Source of the DNA: Aradus depressus | Lineage: Eukaryota > Arthropoda > Insecta > Hemiptera > Aradidae | Direction: 5' to 3' | Assembly: GCA_963662175.1 (NCBI GenBank) | Contig: OY759227.1 | Span: 8,154,501 to 8,218,500, forward strand | Length of the DNA stretch: 64,000 nucleotides | Part shown: one piece after another, positions 9,102-19,100 of the stretch | Layout of the letters: each line of letters starts with the position of its first letter | How positions within the stretch are numbered: the stretch's first letter is position 1 | The notes under the pieces: generated by a model | Databases searched by the model: none | Told to the model about the DNA's origin: nothing | What the model saw: the letters and a program-made list of their open reading frames with translations, nothing else | Position numbers and translations under genes: made by a program

Positions 9102-9304
9102 TGAAAATAAACTTATGAACTGGTAGGGTATGTATCGCATCGTCCATTCCTGAGTGATGTGAGATTGAATCTGGCGTCTCCCCCTACCTGCCTAAGGGTG
9201 CTGAAACAATAAAGGAGTTTTTGTTTTCAGAATTATACATATAGACAGTTTATATCCGTCATTTTAACAATGACTCATGTCCTATTTATAACGGTTGTAC
9301 TGTG
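9102..9304 (+). other. LINE 3' UTR and upstream region of next gene
   Basis: 9102 to about 9235 looks like LINE 3' UTR, with a second copy of GAGTGATGTGA (9153) and CAATAAAGGAG near 9209. From about 9240 the composition changes to the Polinton block. No RNA gene seen. Confidence 0.4.
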
Positions 9305-9360
9305 ATTGGTCAATATAAGAAAGAACCTGATTGGTCGGAAGAAGAAGGATTCTGATTGGT
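9305..9360 (-). promoter_or_regulatory. Three inverted CCAAT boxes at 25-bp spacing
   Basis: ATTGGT occurs at 9305-9310, 9330-9335 and 9355-9360, exactly 25 bp apart. The last lies 45 bp upstream of the ATG at 9405, and TATAAG (about 9314) lies between the first two. This fits a promoter for the spliced gene downstream. Confidence 0.5.
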
Positions 9361-9404
9361 TAAAGAGTTTGATAACAGATGCACATAACTACAGAGAACC
9401 AGTC

Positions 9405-10416
9405 ATGGCGAAGCCAGTGTCAGCACAGCAACGCTTGGAGCAGTGGATGCAGAACCTTCAGGCAGTTAGAAGAGACTTGTGTATAATTGAGAAGAAGAGG
9501 CGAAAGGCCAAGAGAAAAGTGAGTCAATTGTGTTATTTAATTGAAAACCTAAACTTACATAATGAACGAAATTAGAAGATTACACAACATCCCACAATTC
9601 CATACATTTTCTGTTATATTTCCAACTGTACCCATTACCGACTCTAAAGCTCACCTATAGGTGGCCTGTAATGCAGCAATAGAAGATTTATATGCGTTCT
9701 CGGACACGTACAAATACCAGAGAAGTAGGGACGGATACATGCATTATATACAATGTCCCTGGTCAAACCCTGAGTGCACATACGGACCGGACACATGTAT
9801 TTGCTCTTACATATCAGGGAGGCTGGTGAAGATTGTGCGTTTATTAGAGAGGATATTCGACGAGGAAATCAGTATTCCGAGCAACATGGACCTGAAGACA
9901 CTTTATAGTCTCTACAGTCAGACGAAGATTAGTCTCCTTGAAAATATCAACTGGAGAGCTGAAGAGATAACAGATGGGATGATCGAGGAGTTTGAAGATA
10001 ATATCGATTGGGGAATTCTATCCGAATTTGGACACCTAAGTGAAGATGCACTTCACAAGTATGTAGATAAGTTAGACTGGCATAAAGTGTGTGGATATCA
10101 AACACTTTCAGAAGAATTTATAATTAACCATAAGGAGTACATGGACTGGGGACGTATTTCATGTAAGCAGAAATTAAGTGAAGACTTCATGCGGTTGTTT
10201 GCGGATAAACTCGACTGGAACCTGTTATGCAGATGTCAAACATTAAGTGAACAGTTTATTAGAGATCATTCCAACCTAGTGGACTGGGATGAGATTATCA
10301 AACATCAAGAACTTGGAATATATTTTATAGTGGAATTTAAAAATATGTTTGATTGGAACAATGTACTATGTAGTCAACCTTATACATTACAAGAATATGT
10401 ATCATATTTAATGTGA
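9405..10416 (+). CDS. Probable two-exon gene with 23-residue DW repeats
   Basis: Exon 1 is inferred at 9405-9518: a strong ATG context and a basic, coiled-coil-like peptide ending KKRRKAKRK. Exon 2 is 9661-10416 and has no good start of its own. AAAA|GTGAGT at 9519 and CACCTATAG at 9660 fit a 142-base phase-0 intron. Exon 2 starts with a Cys-containing region (IQCPWSNPEC) and then carries about five 23-residue repeats of the form DW..h...Q.LSE.F......, for example DWNLLCRCQTLSEQFIRDHS. Similar LSE.FI repeats are common in giant and insect DNA viruses; their role is unknown. It precedes the PLA2 gene on the same strand. Confidence 0.6.
9519..9660 (+). other. Inferred intron (phase 0)
   Basis: Donor GTGAGT after AAAA and acceptor CTATAG preceded by a pyrimidine-leaning stretch. 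Splicing joins two open frames in phase without altering any codon. If unspliced, exon 1 would instead end at 9575 as a 56-residue peptide. Confidence 0.45.
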
Positions 10417-10484
10417 AATACAAAACATTTTCAAAGTATATTTATTTTATTATCTTCCCAGGATCTTATATATAAGGTACATAC

Positions 10485-11216
10485 ATGTATAGGTATCAGT
10501 CATATATGAAACGTATAAGGAGTCAGTCCAGTGGTGGTGGAATAATCGATTGGGCAGTCGATCATTTACCGTTTGAAGCCCATCTTCCAGGATATTCTTT
10601 TTGCGGTCCTGGCACACACTTACAAAACCGACTTAGGAGAGGGGATAGGGGTATAAACAAACTTGACGAAGCGTGTAGGAGGCACGACATATTTTACTCA
10701 AAGCACAAAGATAGTAAGAAGAGATCAGTTGCAGATCAACAATTGGCGGACGAGGCTTGGGAACGTGTTAAAGCTAGTGATTCTAGTTTGGGTGAGAGAG
10801 CAGCAGCCTGGGCGGTAACAAACACAATGAAGGTTAAATCGAAATTGGGTGGCGGGGAGTTGAAGGTTTTACGAGGGGCGATTAAGAAAAAGGGGCGGGG
10901 GTTACATAAGAAGGTACGTGAAGCTGTGTTAGCGGCACGAAAATATTTTAAAAATAAGAAAATCAAAATTCCTAGAGTCTTACCATTTCCAAAACGGGGT
11001 GGTGCTCTACCATTAATTCCCCTATTCGCAGCCTTAAGTGCCCTAGGCTCTCTTGCATCTGGAGCCACAAATATTGTGAAGGCAATGAATGAAGCTAGAC
11101 AGAAAAGAGAGCAATTAAAACAAGGAGACCAATTTAAAATTGGAGAGGGGGTGTACTTAAAACGTCACAAAAAAGGTTATGGGTTGTTCCTAGCTCCGTA
11201 CCCTGCTAAACCTTGA
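10485..11216 (+). CDS. Phospholipase A2-domain minor capsid-type protein
   Basis: 243 residues from ATG 10485, with TATATAAG 10-15 bases upstream. Residues about 20-95 form a parvovirus VP1u-like PLA2: the calcium loop YSFCGPGT (37-44), the catalytic pair in ACRRHDIFY (His67-Asp68) and ADQQLADEA. In parvoviruses this domain opens endosomal membranes during entry; the same fold occurs in Maverick/adintovirus virion proteins. The rest is basic, then a small hydrophobic Gly/Ala segment (PLIPLFAALSALGSLASGA, about 170-190) and a GKGL-like tail with YLKRHKKGYGLFL. The frame and catalytic residues are intact, unlike most neighbours. Confidence 0.8.
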   Translation: MYRYQSYMKRIRSQSSGGGIIDWAVDHLPFEAHLPGYSFCGPGTHLQNRLRRGDRGINKLDEACRRHDIFYSKHKDSKKRSVADQQLADEAWERVKASDSSLGERAAAWAVTNTMKVKSKLGGGELKVLRGAIKKKGRGLHKKVREAVLAARKYFKNKKIKIPRVLPFPKRGGALPLIPLFAALSALGSLASGATNIVKAMNEARQKREQLKQGDQFKIGEGVYLKRHKKGYGLFLAPYPAKP

Positions 11217-11909
11217 CAATACGACGGTGGGGCCATAAATAAATAAAAAAAACGCCGAAATTTATAAGTCAGTTACCAAACAGGGCATTGACAAACACGA
11301 AACTTCAACTTCTTAATCTCAAAAAAAAATCCCTAATAACTTCTTACATCATCGTAGATTATAATACTTCATATATCGTCGTAGAAATTGTGGATCCTCC
11401 CTTCCTTGGGTAGGCTATCTCACACAAAAAATAAATATCCAGCTATCTATTTTCTAATAGCCCTAACTTCCTCAATATCTAAGTTTTTAGTCTTGTAAGT
11501 CTCAAAGAAAAACATATCCCTATGTATTTAATTATTTTATTTATTAATTATATTATATCCCCTTTTCTTAAACAAAACATATCTAGATGAAACTATTTAT
11601 AAAATTCTTAATTCTTCCCGCGAATAGTCCTCATCCCTTCATTCTCTATCCTTATAATAATAAAAAAAATCTTCAACTCAATATATATTAACTTGCCATC
11701 ATATCCACTTATCTTTCTCTTCCTATGGTCTTACATATTTCATTAAATCCTAATTCAATTGAAATTACTTAGCTTACAAAAAAAATATTATATAATTTCC
11801 TAACTGTCTTATTGACCTCATAAACCCTAATTTACATGTACATACTTATCCTTAAACAACAAAAAAAATCATAATATTATTTATTTTATATGCAAAAAAA
11901 ATTCTATGT
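11217..11909. other. AT-rich gap
   Basis: About 700 bp of AT-rich sequence with many A runs. AATAAATAAA at 11238-11247 could polyadenylate the PLA2 gene. I see no coding signal. The BEL element lies in CCTGT at its right end, and the original flank resumes at 18199. Confidence 0.5.
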
Positions 11910-11914
11910 CCTGT

Positions 11915-12654
11915 TGTTTGGGCCTACTTTGCTAGGGTAAGGCGGATAAATACATAGGTGAATTTCTCCCCACCCTTTGCACCTAGGGTACAGAGTACAA
12001 CCCTAGCCATCTCAGTTTCGGCCCCGGCGTAAACGTGTGTGGTTGTCCCCGCTCGTTCTAGTGTAGAGTTTCGGCCCCGGCGTCAACGTGTGTGGTTGTC
12101 CCCGGTCGTTCTAGTGTACAGTTTCGGCCCCGGCGTCAACTTGTGTGGTTGACCCTGGTCGTTCTCGTGTTCAGTTTCGGCCCCGGCGTCAACGTGTGTG
12201 GTTGTCCCCGGTCGTTCTGGTGTAGAGTTTCGGCCCCGGCGTCAACGTGTGTAGTTGTCCCCGGCCTCTCTCTTGTGTGAGACTCAAATTGTGTGAGTCT
12301 AGTGGAGTACTACTCTAACTGTCGTGGGTACAGTACGGCTTTACATCCCGTTCTGTATTATAGTTATTGGCGGCTACTCATTGTGTGGCCTGGCCAGGCA
12401 ATATATGTAATTCAATTATAGTGTTTCTAGCCCGTTGTATTTTATGGACCAGCCTGGACCACAGACTGCAATCTGTAAGTACCTAGTTTAAGAGAATATT
12501 AGAATAATAGAATTTGCCTCAATTTATGTTAAGGATCAATGTTTTGGTCCTGAGTTGCCTCAATTTATGTTAAGCTGGTCTTCTCCCGGAACCAGCACTA
12601 TCGAATACAGTCCACTACAGAGAGCTTGCCGTGTTTACAAGTTGTGCGTAGACA
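11915..12654 (+). repeat. BEL 5' LTR
   Basis: 740 bp, TGTTTGGG to GTAGACA. It contains five 53-bp tandem repeats and two copies of TTGCCTCAATTTATGTTAAG near its end. It is matched by the 3' LTR with about a dozen differences. Confidence 0.92.
12014..12278 (+). repeat. Five 53-bp GC-rich tandem repeats in LTR
   Basis: Unit AGTTTCGGCCCCGGCGTCAA plus GTGTGTGGTTGTCCCCGGTC and TTCTAGTGT-type ends; starts at 12014, 12067, 12120, 12173 and 12226. The same array recurs in the 3' LTR from 17553. It lies in the probable U3 region and may act as a repeated transcription-factor site. A 62-residue ORF over it is an artefact of the repeat. Confidence 0.85.
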
Positions 12655-12999
12655 TGTTTTGGTCCTAAGCCGGGTCGGATTAAATGTTTTGATCCAAATT
12701 TGGCAAAATTCTATTCTTTTAATAATTTCTTGAATGTGCTTGTCTGGCCGACATGATCAGTGCATGAAAAAAACAACTGTTACTGGAGTAACATTTTCAT
12801 TCTAAAATCACAGTTACTAGATACGTGCTCTCAGTAACATATTGTGATTTTGGTAACCTGCTACTGGTTATCTATCTCTCGTGTTGATTTATTATCAAAT
12901 GTCTTTGAATTTACAATCAATTGTAAATTTAGTTTTAAACTATAATTAGTTTTCTCTTGTGTTTATAATATTTCTTACGTGCTTAAATTAGTATTCATT

Positions 13000-14160
13000 A
13001 TGGATTCGAAAACATTGAAGAGTTTCAATATTTTAAAGCTCAAAAATGATACTATTTTGCAAAATATTGTGCAAATTCATTCGTTTATAGAAAGTGTAAA
13101 ACTTGATAACAGTTTAAAATTTGTGTTTAAAGTAATGATTCCTAACTTGGAATCAAGTTATCAAGAATTTTCCGATACCTATTCTAAAATAGTGGAATGT
13201 TTCACTATATCTGACGTACCGATACCGCAAGAGATGACAGATATGCACCTGAGTGTAAATCTAATGTTTTATAAGGTAAAAGGTTACTACGAATCGATTT
13301 TTTCAAATAGTGAAGAAAAAAATTGTGTTGTTGATTCAAAAAACTTTTCAGTAAGCAACCCGTTACCCAAAATAAGTCTCCCTGAGTTTACAGGAGATTG
13401 TCTTAAATGGTGTGCATTTAAGGATCTTTTCATTTCAATTGTTCATCAAAATGAGCGTTTATCACCTTCTATGAAGTTCAATTACCTCAAAAGTTGTTTG
13501 AAAGGTAAGGCTTTATCTCTTATAAATCATCTCAGTATTTCAGATTCCAATTACTCCATCGCATGGACAGCTTTATTGGAACACTATGACTCAAATCGTG
13601 CTATAGCCATAGAAATACTGGAACAGATGTTGAGTTTTCCTAGTTTTTATACCAATTCACCGGATAACCTGGACAGATTTCTGGCGACTTTTGCAGAGTT
13701 AGGTCTAGCATTTAATCAGTTGTCTATTCCTAATGTCAGTGAGTTTCTCTTGTTTTATATAGCCTTCAAAGTTCTAGATCAAGATAGCAAAAAGCAATTC
13801 TTGTTGGAGAACAACAAAGTCGAGTTTCCTACTCTGGAAAAATTGGTAGAGTTCGTGAAGAACCATAGAAAGGCTATGGGTGAAACTAAAGTCAAACCTT
13901 GCACTGAGCCTAAGGTAAATTCTCCAAAAAATAAGGTAAGTTCTTATCATAAGGTAAGCCTTATTAGTTCTCGTACTGGTGTTATAAGTTCTCTTACTAC
14001 TTGTTTATATTGTGATAAACAACACAGGATATTTGTTTGTCCTGAATTCAAATCTCTTAGTTCGTTTCAGAGAAATAGTTTTGTTAAAAGTAAGAACTGT
14101 TGTTTTAATTGCTTATCTCCAAATCACAAAGTGAAATTATGCCCATCTCGCGGCCGTTGA
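13000..14160 (+). pseudogene. BEL gag
   Basis: Starts MDSKTLKSFNIL at the ATG at 13000. Central residues (about 120-290) match the DUF1759-type capsid region of BEL/Pao gag, with LPKISLPEFTGDCLKWCAFK and the KFNYLKSCLKGKA motif. The last 60 residues hold Cys-rich nucleic-acid-binding motifs (CLYCDKQHRIFVC, CCFNCLSPNHKVKLC). An in-frame TGA at 14158-14160 falls where another Cys is expected, and the frame continues as YNCKSKHHSLLC, so one nonsense change separates gag from protease. It would form the retrotransposon particle. Confidence 0.8.
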
Positions 14161-15000
14161 TATAATTGCAAATCAAAACATCATTCTTTATTGTGTTTCA
14201 AGAAGTTTTCACGAATAGCATCTCCTATAGCTCGTTCTCGTGATAATCAGGTTCGTACAGTGTCAAAAGAACCCTTAAAGGGTCCCTCTGATGTTACTCA
14301 ATTGAGTTCGTGTTCTGCTCAAGTGAAAAATACTGTCTCCTCGTTTACAGTTCTTTTGGGAACTGCTGTTATTTGTGTTCGTGGAAAAGGAGGCAGAGTT
14401 CATCATCTTAGGGCACTTATAGATCCTGGAAGCCAAGCTAGTTATATTACTGCTTCATGTGTTCAAATCCTCGGTTTAAAGAAGCAACGTGCGAATGTTA
14501 CGTGTTCTGGTATTGGCGACATGCCGTCCCAATCTCCTTCAGATGTTGTTAATTTGTTGATACACCCTGAGAAATCAAAGTCAAGTTTGTGCACTCGAGC
14601 ATTTGTTATTCCTAAGATAACAAATCTGCAACCTTCTGTGAATCTTTCTCCTTCGGTTTGTGATAACTTTAACCATTTAAAGTTAGCCGATCCCAAGTTT
14701 TATATACCGAGTGATATTCATGTTCTTATAGGTGCTGAGTTATTTAGTTCAATTATAACTGGTGAAAAAATAACGTTTCCTCCTGGTGTTCCTACAGCGT
14801 GGAATTCAGTTTTTGGTTATGTGTTAATGGGTCAGTGTGGCACCCAAAGTGTTGAAACCAACAGACCAGTTCAAACACTTACATCTACTGTAAGTGTTAA
14901 GTTAAATTGTGAAGTTAATAAACTCCTCCAGCAGTTCTGGGAGTTAGAGGAAATTCCTTCAGCCAGTAGTGTGTCTGAGTCCCGAAGAAGTGCTAGCTGA
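14161..15000 (+). pseudogene. BEL protease region
   Basis: Continues the gag frame after the TGA. The aspartic protease active site reads LIDPGSQASYI, with Pro where Ser or Thr usually follows the Asp, followed by VLIGAELFSSI, the conserved flap and alpha region of DUF1758-type proteases. It would cleave the Gag-Pol polyprotein. The frame ends at 15000 and the homologous sequence continues in another frame from about 14969, so there is a frameshift just before SPEEVLAEE. Confidence 0.75.
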
Positions 15001-15895
15001 AGAAATGTTTACCAATCTTCATTACCGTGAAGAATCAGGTAGTTATGTAGTTCCACTACTTGTGAAACCTGATGAAAGTTCAAAATTAGGTTTCTATTTC
15101 AATAGTGCATCTATGCGTCTTAATTCTGTTAAAGGAAATTTTGTGAAAAATTCTCAGTTTGATGAGTCTTGTTATAAGGTTAATTTGTCATCATCAGCTA
15201 ATAAGAAGAGAGCAGTTCTCTCTAATATAGCTCGTGTGTTAGATCCGCCTAGTAGGATCGGTCCTGTTACAGTCTGGGCTAAGCAATTTCTTCAGAAATT
15301 GTGGCGTTTAGGTCTAGACTGGGATACCCTCTTGCCTGAGCAGGAATGTAGTGAATGGCAAATGTTTGTCACTTCTCTCAAACTAGTTTCGCAGTTTCGT
15401 GTTCCAAGAATCATTCTTCCCCCTGATTCTGTAGAGTGCAGTCTCATTGGATTTTGTGACGCCAGTGAAAAGGGTTATGCTGCAGTTGTGTATTTACGCA
15501 GCCAGAATTTAAGTGAAAGTGGAAGTTCACACCTTCTGATGGCCAAAACTAAAGTTGCGCTAGTTAAACCAGTTACTATACCTCGTTTAGAACTTCTAGG
15601 TGCAGTTCACCTTATGAAGTTAGTGAACCACGTTCATGAAGCTCTGTGTGCTTCAGTGATTATTTCCAATGTGTTAACATTTACGGACTCCTCCGTTGTG
15701 TTGAGTTGGCTCAGAACAGAGCCACATAAGTTACAGACGTTCGTGTGTCATCGTGTTGTTTCCATTCTCAGTTCACCTGTTACACTGAATTGGAACCATG
15801 TTTCTTCTCAAGATAATCCAGCCGATGTCGCCTCTAAAGGATGTTTACCTGCTCAGTTTCTACAGGATCCTCTTTGGCTTCATGGTCCCATCTAG
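14969..15895 (+). pseudogene. BEL pol: RT-deleted join to RNase H region
   Basis: The first 45 residues match the segment before the reverse transcriptase (EEMFTNLHYREESGSYVV). After about residue 70 the chain passes directly to KKRAVLSNIARVLDPPSRIG and VTVWAKQFLQKLW, which in BEL elements follow the RT. The YVDD-containing core, several hundred residues, is absent. The RNase H/DUF1759-linked region follows with IGFCDASEKGYAAVVYL, VTIPRLELLGA and FTDSSVVLSWL, so the RNase H acids are visible. A TAG at 15893-15895 ends this piece in a frame that continues. Confidence 0.8.
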
Positions 15896-17100
15896 CTCAC
15901 TTCATCCATAGGTGAGTGGCCTAAATCTCGAGAAGGTAATATTAGTGAAGTTCCTGAGTTAAGAGTTAGCACTCTTGTGGCGTCTACACAAGACGTTTCG
16001 TTTGACATAGAAGATCAACTAGCAACATGTTCGAACTTTTCCAAGCTTCAGCGTTCTATAGCTTATTGGTTAAGATACATGCGAAATCTGATATTATCTC
16101 CGAAGGTGGTTGGCCAGTTATCTCTTGGAGAGTTACACCAATCTACTTTAGCGTTAGTTAAGATGACTCAACAGAAGTATTTCGCTCAAGATATTATAGC
16201 TATTAGAAAAGGCAAAGCATGCTCTGCTCAGCTCAAATCGCTGACTCCAGTTCTTGATCCCCAAGGTCTTTTACTGGTGGGTGGAAGACTTCAAAATTCT
16301 GATCTTAGTTTCTATGCTCAACACCCAATGATTTTACCCAAATCAAGCGTTGTTACGGAACTTCTCATACAACATTATCATAATTTGTTTTTACATGTTG
16401 GAGCTAATACGCTCAATTATTTACTTCGGTCAAAGTTTTGGATTATATCCTCTCGTTGCGCCATACGTCGTGTTTTGCGTATGTGCCATGTGTGTCGCAA
16501 GTGCAATGCTCGCCCTGTTGTTCCTCTAATGGGCAATTTGCCTGCGCCTCGAGTTACTCTCGTCCATTTCTACATAGTGGTGTAGATTTAGCTGGACCAT
16601 TCCTTGTTAAGGAATCTCTGCGCAGGAACTCTAAGCAGTTCAAAGCTTACCTGTGTATCTTCGTGTGTCTATCTGTTAAAGCAGTTCATCTTGAACTAGT
16701 GTCTGCTCTTTCCTCGGAAGCGTTTCTTGCAGCATTTGACCGATTTACAAGTCGAAGAGGTCTGTGCTCAGATATTTACTCCAATGAAGGTCGCAATTTT
16801 GTAGGAGCCGATAGAATCCTACGTGAAGCTTACAGAACATTGTTCACAGCTGACGTCCTACCGTCCAAGCGCTCAGTTACTTGGCATTTCAATCCTCCAT
16901 TTACTCCTAACTTTGGCGGTATTTGGGAGGCAAATATTCGTTTTGCTAAGTCACATCTTACAAATGTGTTTGGAAACCAAGCTTTGTTGTTTGTTGAATA
17001 CACGCGACCAGTCAGTTTAAGTTTCGTTAGTGCTCTCTCGCTCTCCATAAAGTGTTGTGTTCCCATTCCGAGGACTTCCCCAGCGCGAAGTCTTCAGTGA
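15896..17100 (+). pseudogene. BEL integrase, frameshifted
   Basis: The same frame runs on to 16585 with the zinc-binding HHCC region (HYHNLFLHVGANT, CHVCRKCNAR). It then shifts frame near 16540, and catalytic-core sequence continues to 17100: GVDLAGPF (first Asp), IYSNEGRNFVGA and NFGGIWEANI (Glu). The second acid, normally D in YSDNGT-type sequence, is replaced by Asn in YSNEG. The usual C-terminal domain is lost after about 16990 by another frame change. This enzyme would insert the cDNA; here it is plainly inactive. Confidence 0.75.
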
Positions 17101-17368
17101 TAGCCCCCTCTGAAGTGAAGAACGCAGTGTGGTTCCTTACTTCCTTCTCAATCATTTCCCTCATCCCCTCTTGGTTTGCGAGAGAGCTGTAATTCTTAGA
17201 ATTTTATTTGATTTTTTCTTAGTTGAATAAGTTTCTTTAATTTTTTTTGTGTTCTAGGATAATTCTTAGAAGTTTATTTGATTTTTTTGGTTAAGTAAGT
17301 TTCTTTAATTATTTTGTGTTGTGTGATTTTATAGTGATTCGTTTATGTTTGTGATATCACTCTATTGT

Positions 17369-17412
17369 GTAGTTTGTTCACTATGTGTGCTCACACATAG
17401 TGAACAAACTAC
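17369..17412. repeat. Perfect 21-bp inverted repeat (hairpin)
   Basis: 21-base arms GTAGTTTGTTCACTATGTGT + G and their exact complement, separated by CT, 52 bp before the 3' LTR. The AT/GC-balanced, mismatch-free stem stands out in a decayed element. It could be an RNA structure near the polypurine tract or a small insertion. Confidence 0.8.
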
Positions 17413-17464
17413 TTGCTCACATAACTCACGTTTGAAAAATTAGTTCAAATTTTTGGTGGGTGTA

Positions 17465-18193
17465 TGTTTGGGCCTACTTTGCTAGGGTAAGGCGGATAAA
17501 TACATAGGTGAATTTCTCCCCACCCTTTGCACCTAGGGTACAGGGCCATCTCAGTTTCGGCCCCGGCGTCAACGTGTGTGGTTGTCCCCGGTCGTTCTAG
17601 TGTAGAGTTTCGGCCCCGGCGTCAACGTGTGTGGTTTTCCCCGGTCGTTCTAGTGTACAGTTTCGGCCCCGGCGTCAACGTGTGTGATTGACCCTGGTCG
17701 TTCTCGTGTTCAGTTTCGGCCCCGGCGTCAACGTGTGTGGTTGTCCCCGGTCGTTCTGGTGTAGAGTTTCGGCCCCGGCGTCAACGTGTGTAGTTGTCCC
17801 CGGCCTCTCTCTTGTGTGAGACTCAAATTGTGTGAGTCTAGTGGAGTACTACTCTAACTGTCGTGGGTACAGTACGGCTTTACATCCCGTTCTGTATTAT
17901 AGTTATTGGCGGCTACTCATTGTGTGGCCTGGCCAGGCAATATATGTAATTCAATTATAGTGTTTCTAGCCCGTTGTATTTTATGGACCAGCCTGGACCA
18001 CAGACTGCAATCTGTAAGTACCTAGTTTAAGAGAATATTAGAATAATAGAATTTGCCTCAATTTATGTTAAGGATCAATGTTTTGGTCTTGAGGTGCCTC
18101 AATTTATGTTAAGCTGGTCTTCTCCCGGAACCAGCACTATCGAATACAGTCCACTACAGAGAGCTTGCCGTGTTTACAAGTTGTGCGTAGACA
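17465..18193 (+). repeat. BEL 3' LTR
   Basis: 729 bp, TGTTTGGG to GTAGACA, followed by the CCTGT target duplication. It lacks 11 bp present in the 5' copy (GAGTACAACCC region) but keeps all five 53-bp repeats. Confidence 0.92.
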
Positions 18194-18198
18194 CCTGT

Positions 18199-19100
18199 AT
18201 TCCGCGATCGTTCGCTCCTAATCCTTTTATACCAGCATCCATTTTTCTAATATTAATAACATATATATATTATTTACACAAAAAATCATTAAAAAAAAAT
18301 GCAAAAAAATAATACAAAACTCCCCTCCTGTGTATTGTGTAAATTGTGTAATGTAAAATGATTTCGTTTCTTAATGTTGTGTTGTCCGTATGGTGTAACA
18401 TAAATGTATCAAATAAATCATAAATCCCCGAAAATAATGTATGTTTTATGTGTGTTAGCTTTGTCTAAATGTTCCTAGGATGGCTGGGTTCGGATCCCAT
18501 AGGATCAGCTAAAATCCCTCTTTGACCCCCAGGTGGACAGTTCCTTCCAGATGCTGACACTCAGCGCCGTGGAGATGAGGCGATTCGCACTCTCTCTCCC
18601 CGACAGCAAGTGATCAGCCCTGTCTGGAACCAATCCTGTGACTCGACTTACAGGAAGTTCGTCAAACTTCAGGGAGGCCCAGGCGAGGTCCCTGTCTACT
18701 GTTTTAGGCTCGGCAGAAGTACAGACGCCAAGACTGCAAGAGACCAAATTGTCTCTGTCTGCTTATTTAAAACTACTAGAAAAAAAACTAATTTAATTCA
18801 TTCATCTGGTTCCTTACATTCTCGGTTAAATTAATTACATACTAAGAATATATAAATTCCCCAATTCTAAATTAAAAAAATCTAACCCTAATTATATCTT
18901 AAACAAATCCATGTTTAATCTTATTCTAAACTGGCAGAGTAAACTTCCTATAAAAAGAAAATTCTTAAAAAAAATATACCAGAAAATATCAGATATAAAG
19001 CCATAGACGAAAATTATTTAAATAAACCTATCAATTCAAAAAAAGAATTTATCCTCAAAAGAAAATCAAATATTCCTACTTGAAAACAATCAATAGGTTA
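18199..19100. other. Flank with a GC-richer island
   Basis: AT-rich sequence with a GC-richer island at about 18470-18775. The island contains GGTTCGGATCC, close to a Pol III B-box, inside a T-arm-like TGGG-TTCGGAT-CCCA (about 18488-18502). No A-box at the right distance and no full cloverleaf, so this could be a SINE or LTR fragment. AGGAAGTTCGTCA here (18651) recurs at 21168. ORFs of 72-80 residues lack family signals. Confidence 0.3.

Larger units (their letters stand above)
11910..18198 (+). mobile_element. BEL/Pao LTR retrotransposon with RT deletion
   Basis: Complete insertion: target duplication CCTGT at 11910-11914 and 18194-18198, LTRs at 11915-12654 and 17465-18193, and internal gag, protease, RNase H and integrase remnants in BEL order. 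The LTRs differ by an 11-bp indel and a few substitutions, so the insertion is fairly recent. Internally, however, it has stops, frameshifts and lacks the reverse-transcriptase core. A copy this dead with such similar LTRs was probably mobilised in trans. A candidate primer site TGGTCCTAAGCCGGG begins at 12660, five bases after the LTR. Confidence 0.9.

Noticed and set aside
12014..12278. Regular repeats resembling a CRISPR array
   Set aside because: Units are contiguous 53-bp tandem copies with no variable spacers, lie inside an LTR and occur twice with it; the genome is eukaryotic.
12092..12280. 62-residue ORF
   Set aside because: Translation of the LTR tandem repeats; no start context or homology.
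18480..18510. tRNA gene
   Set aside because: Only a T-arm-like segment; no D-arm, anticodon arm or acceptor pairing found.
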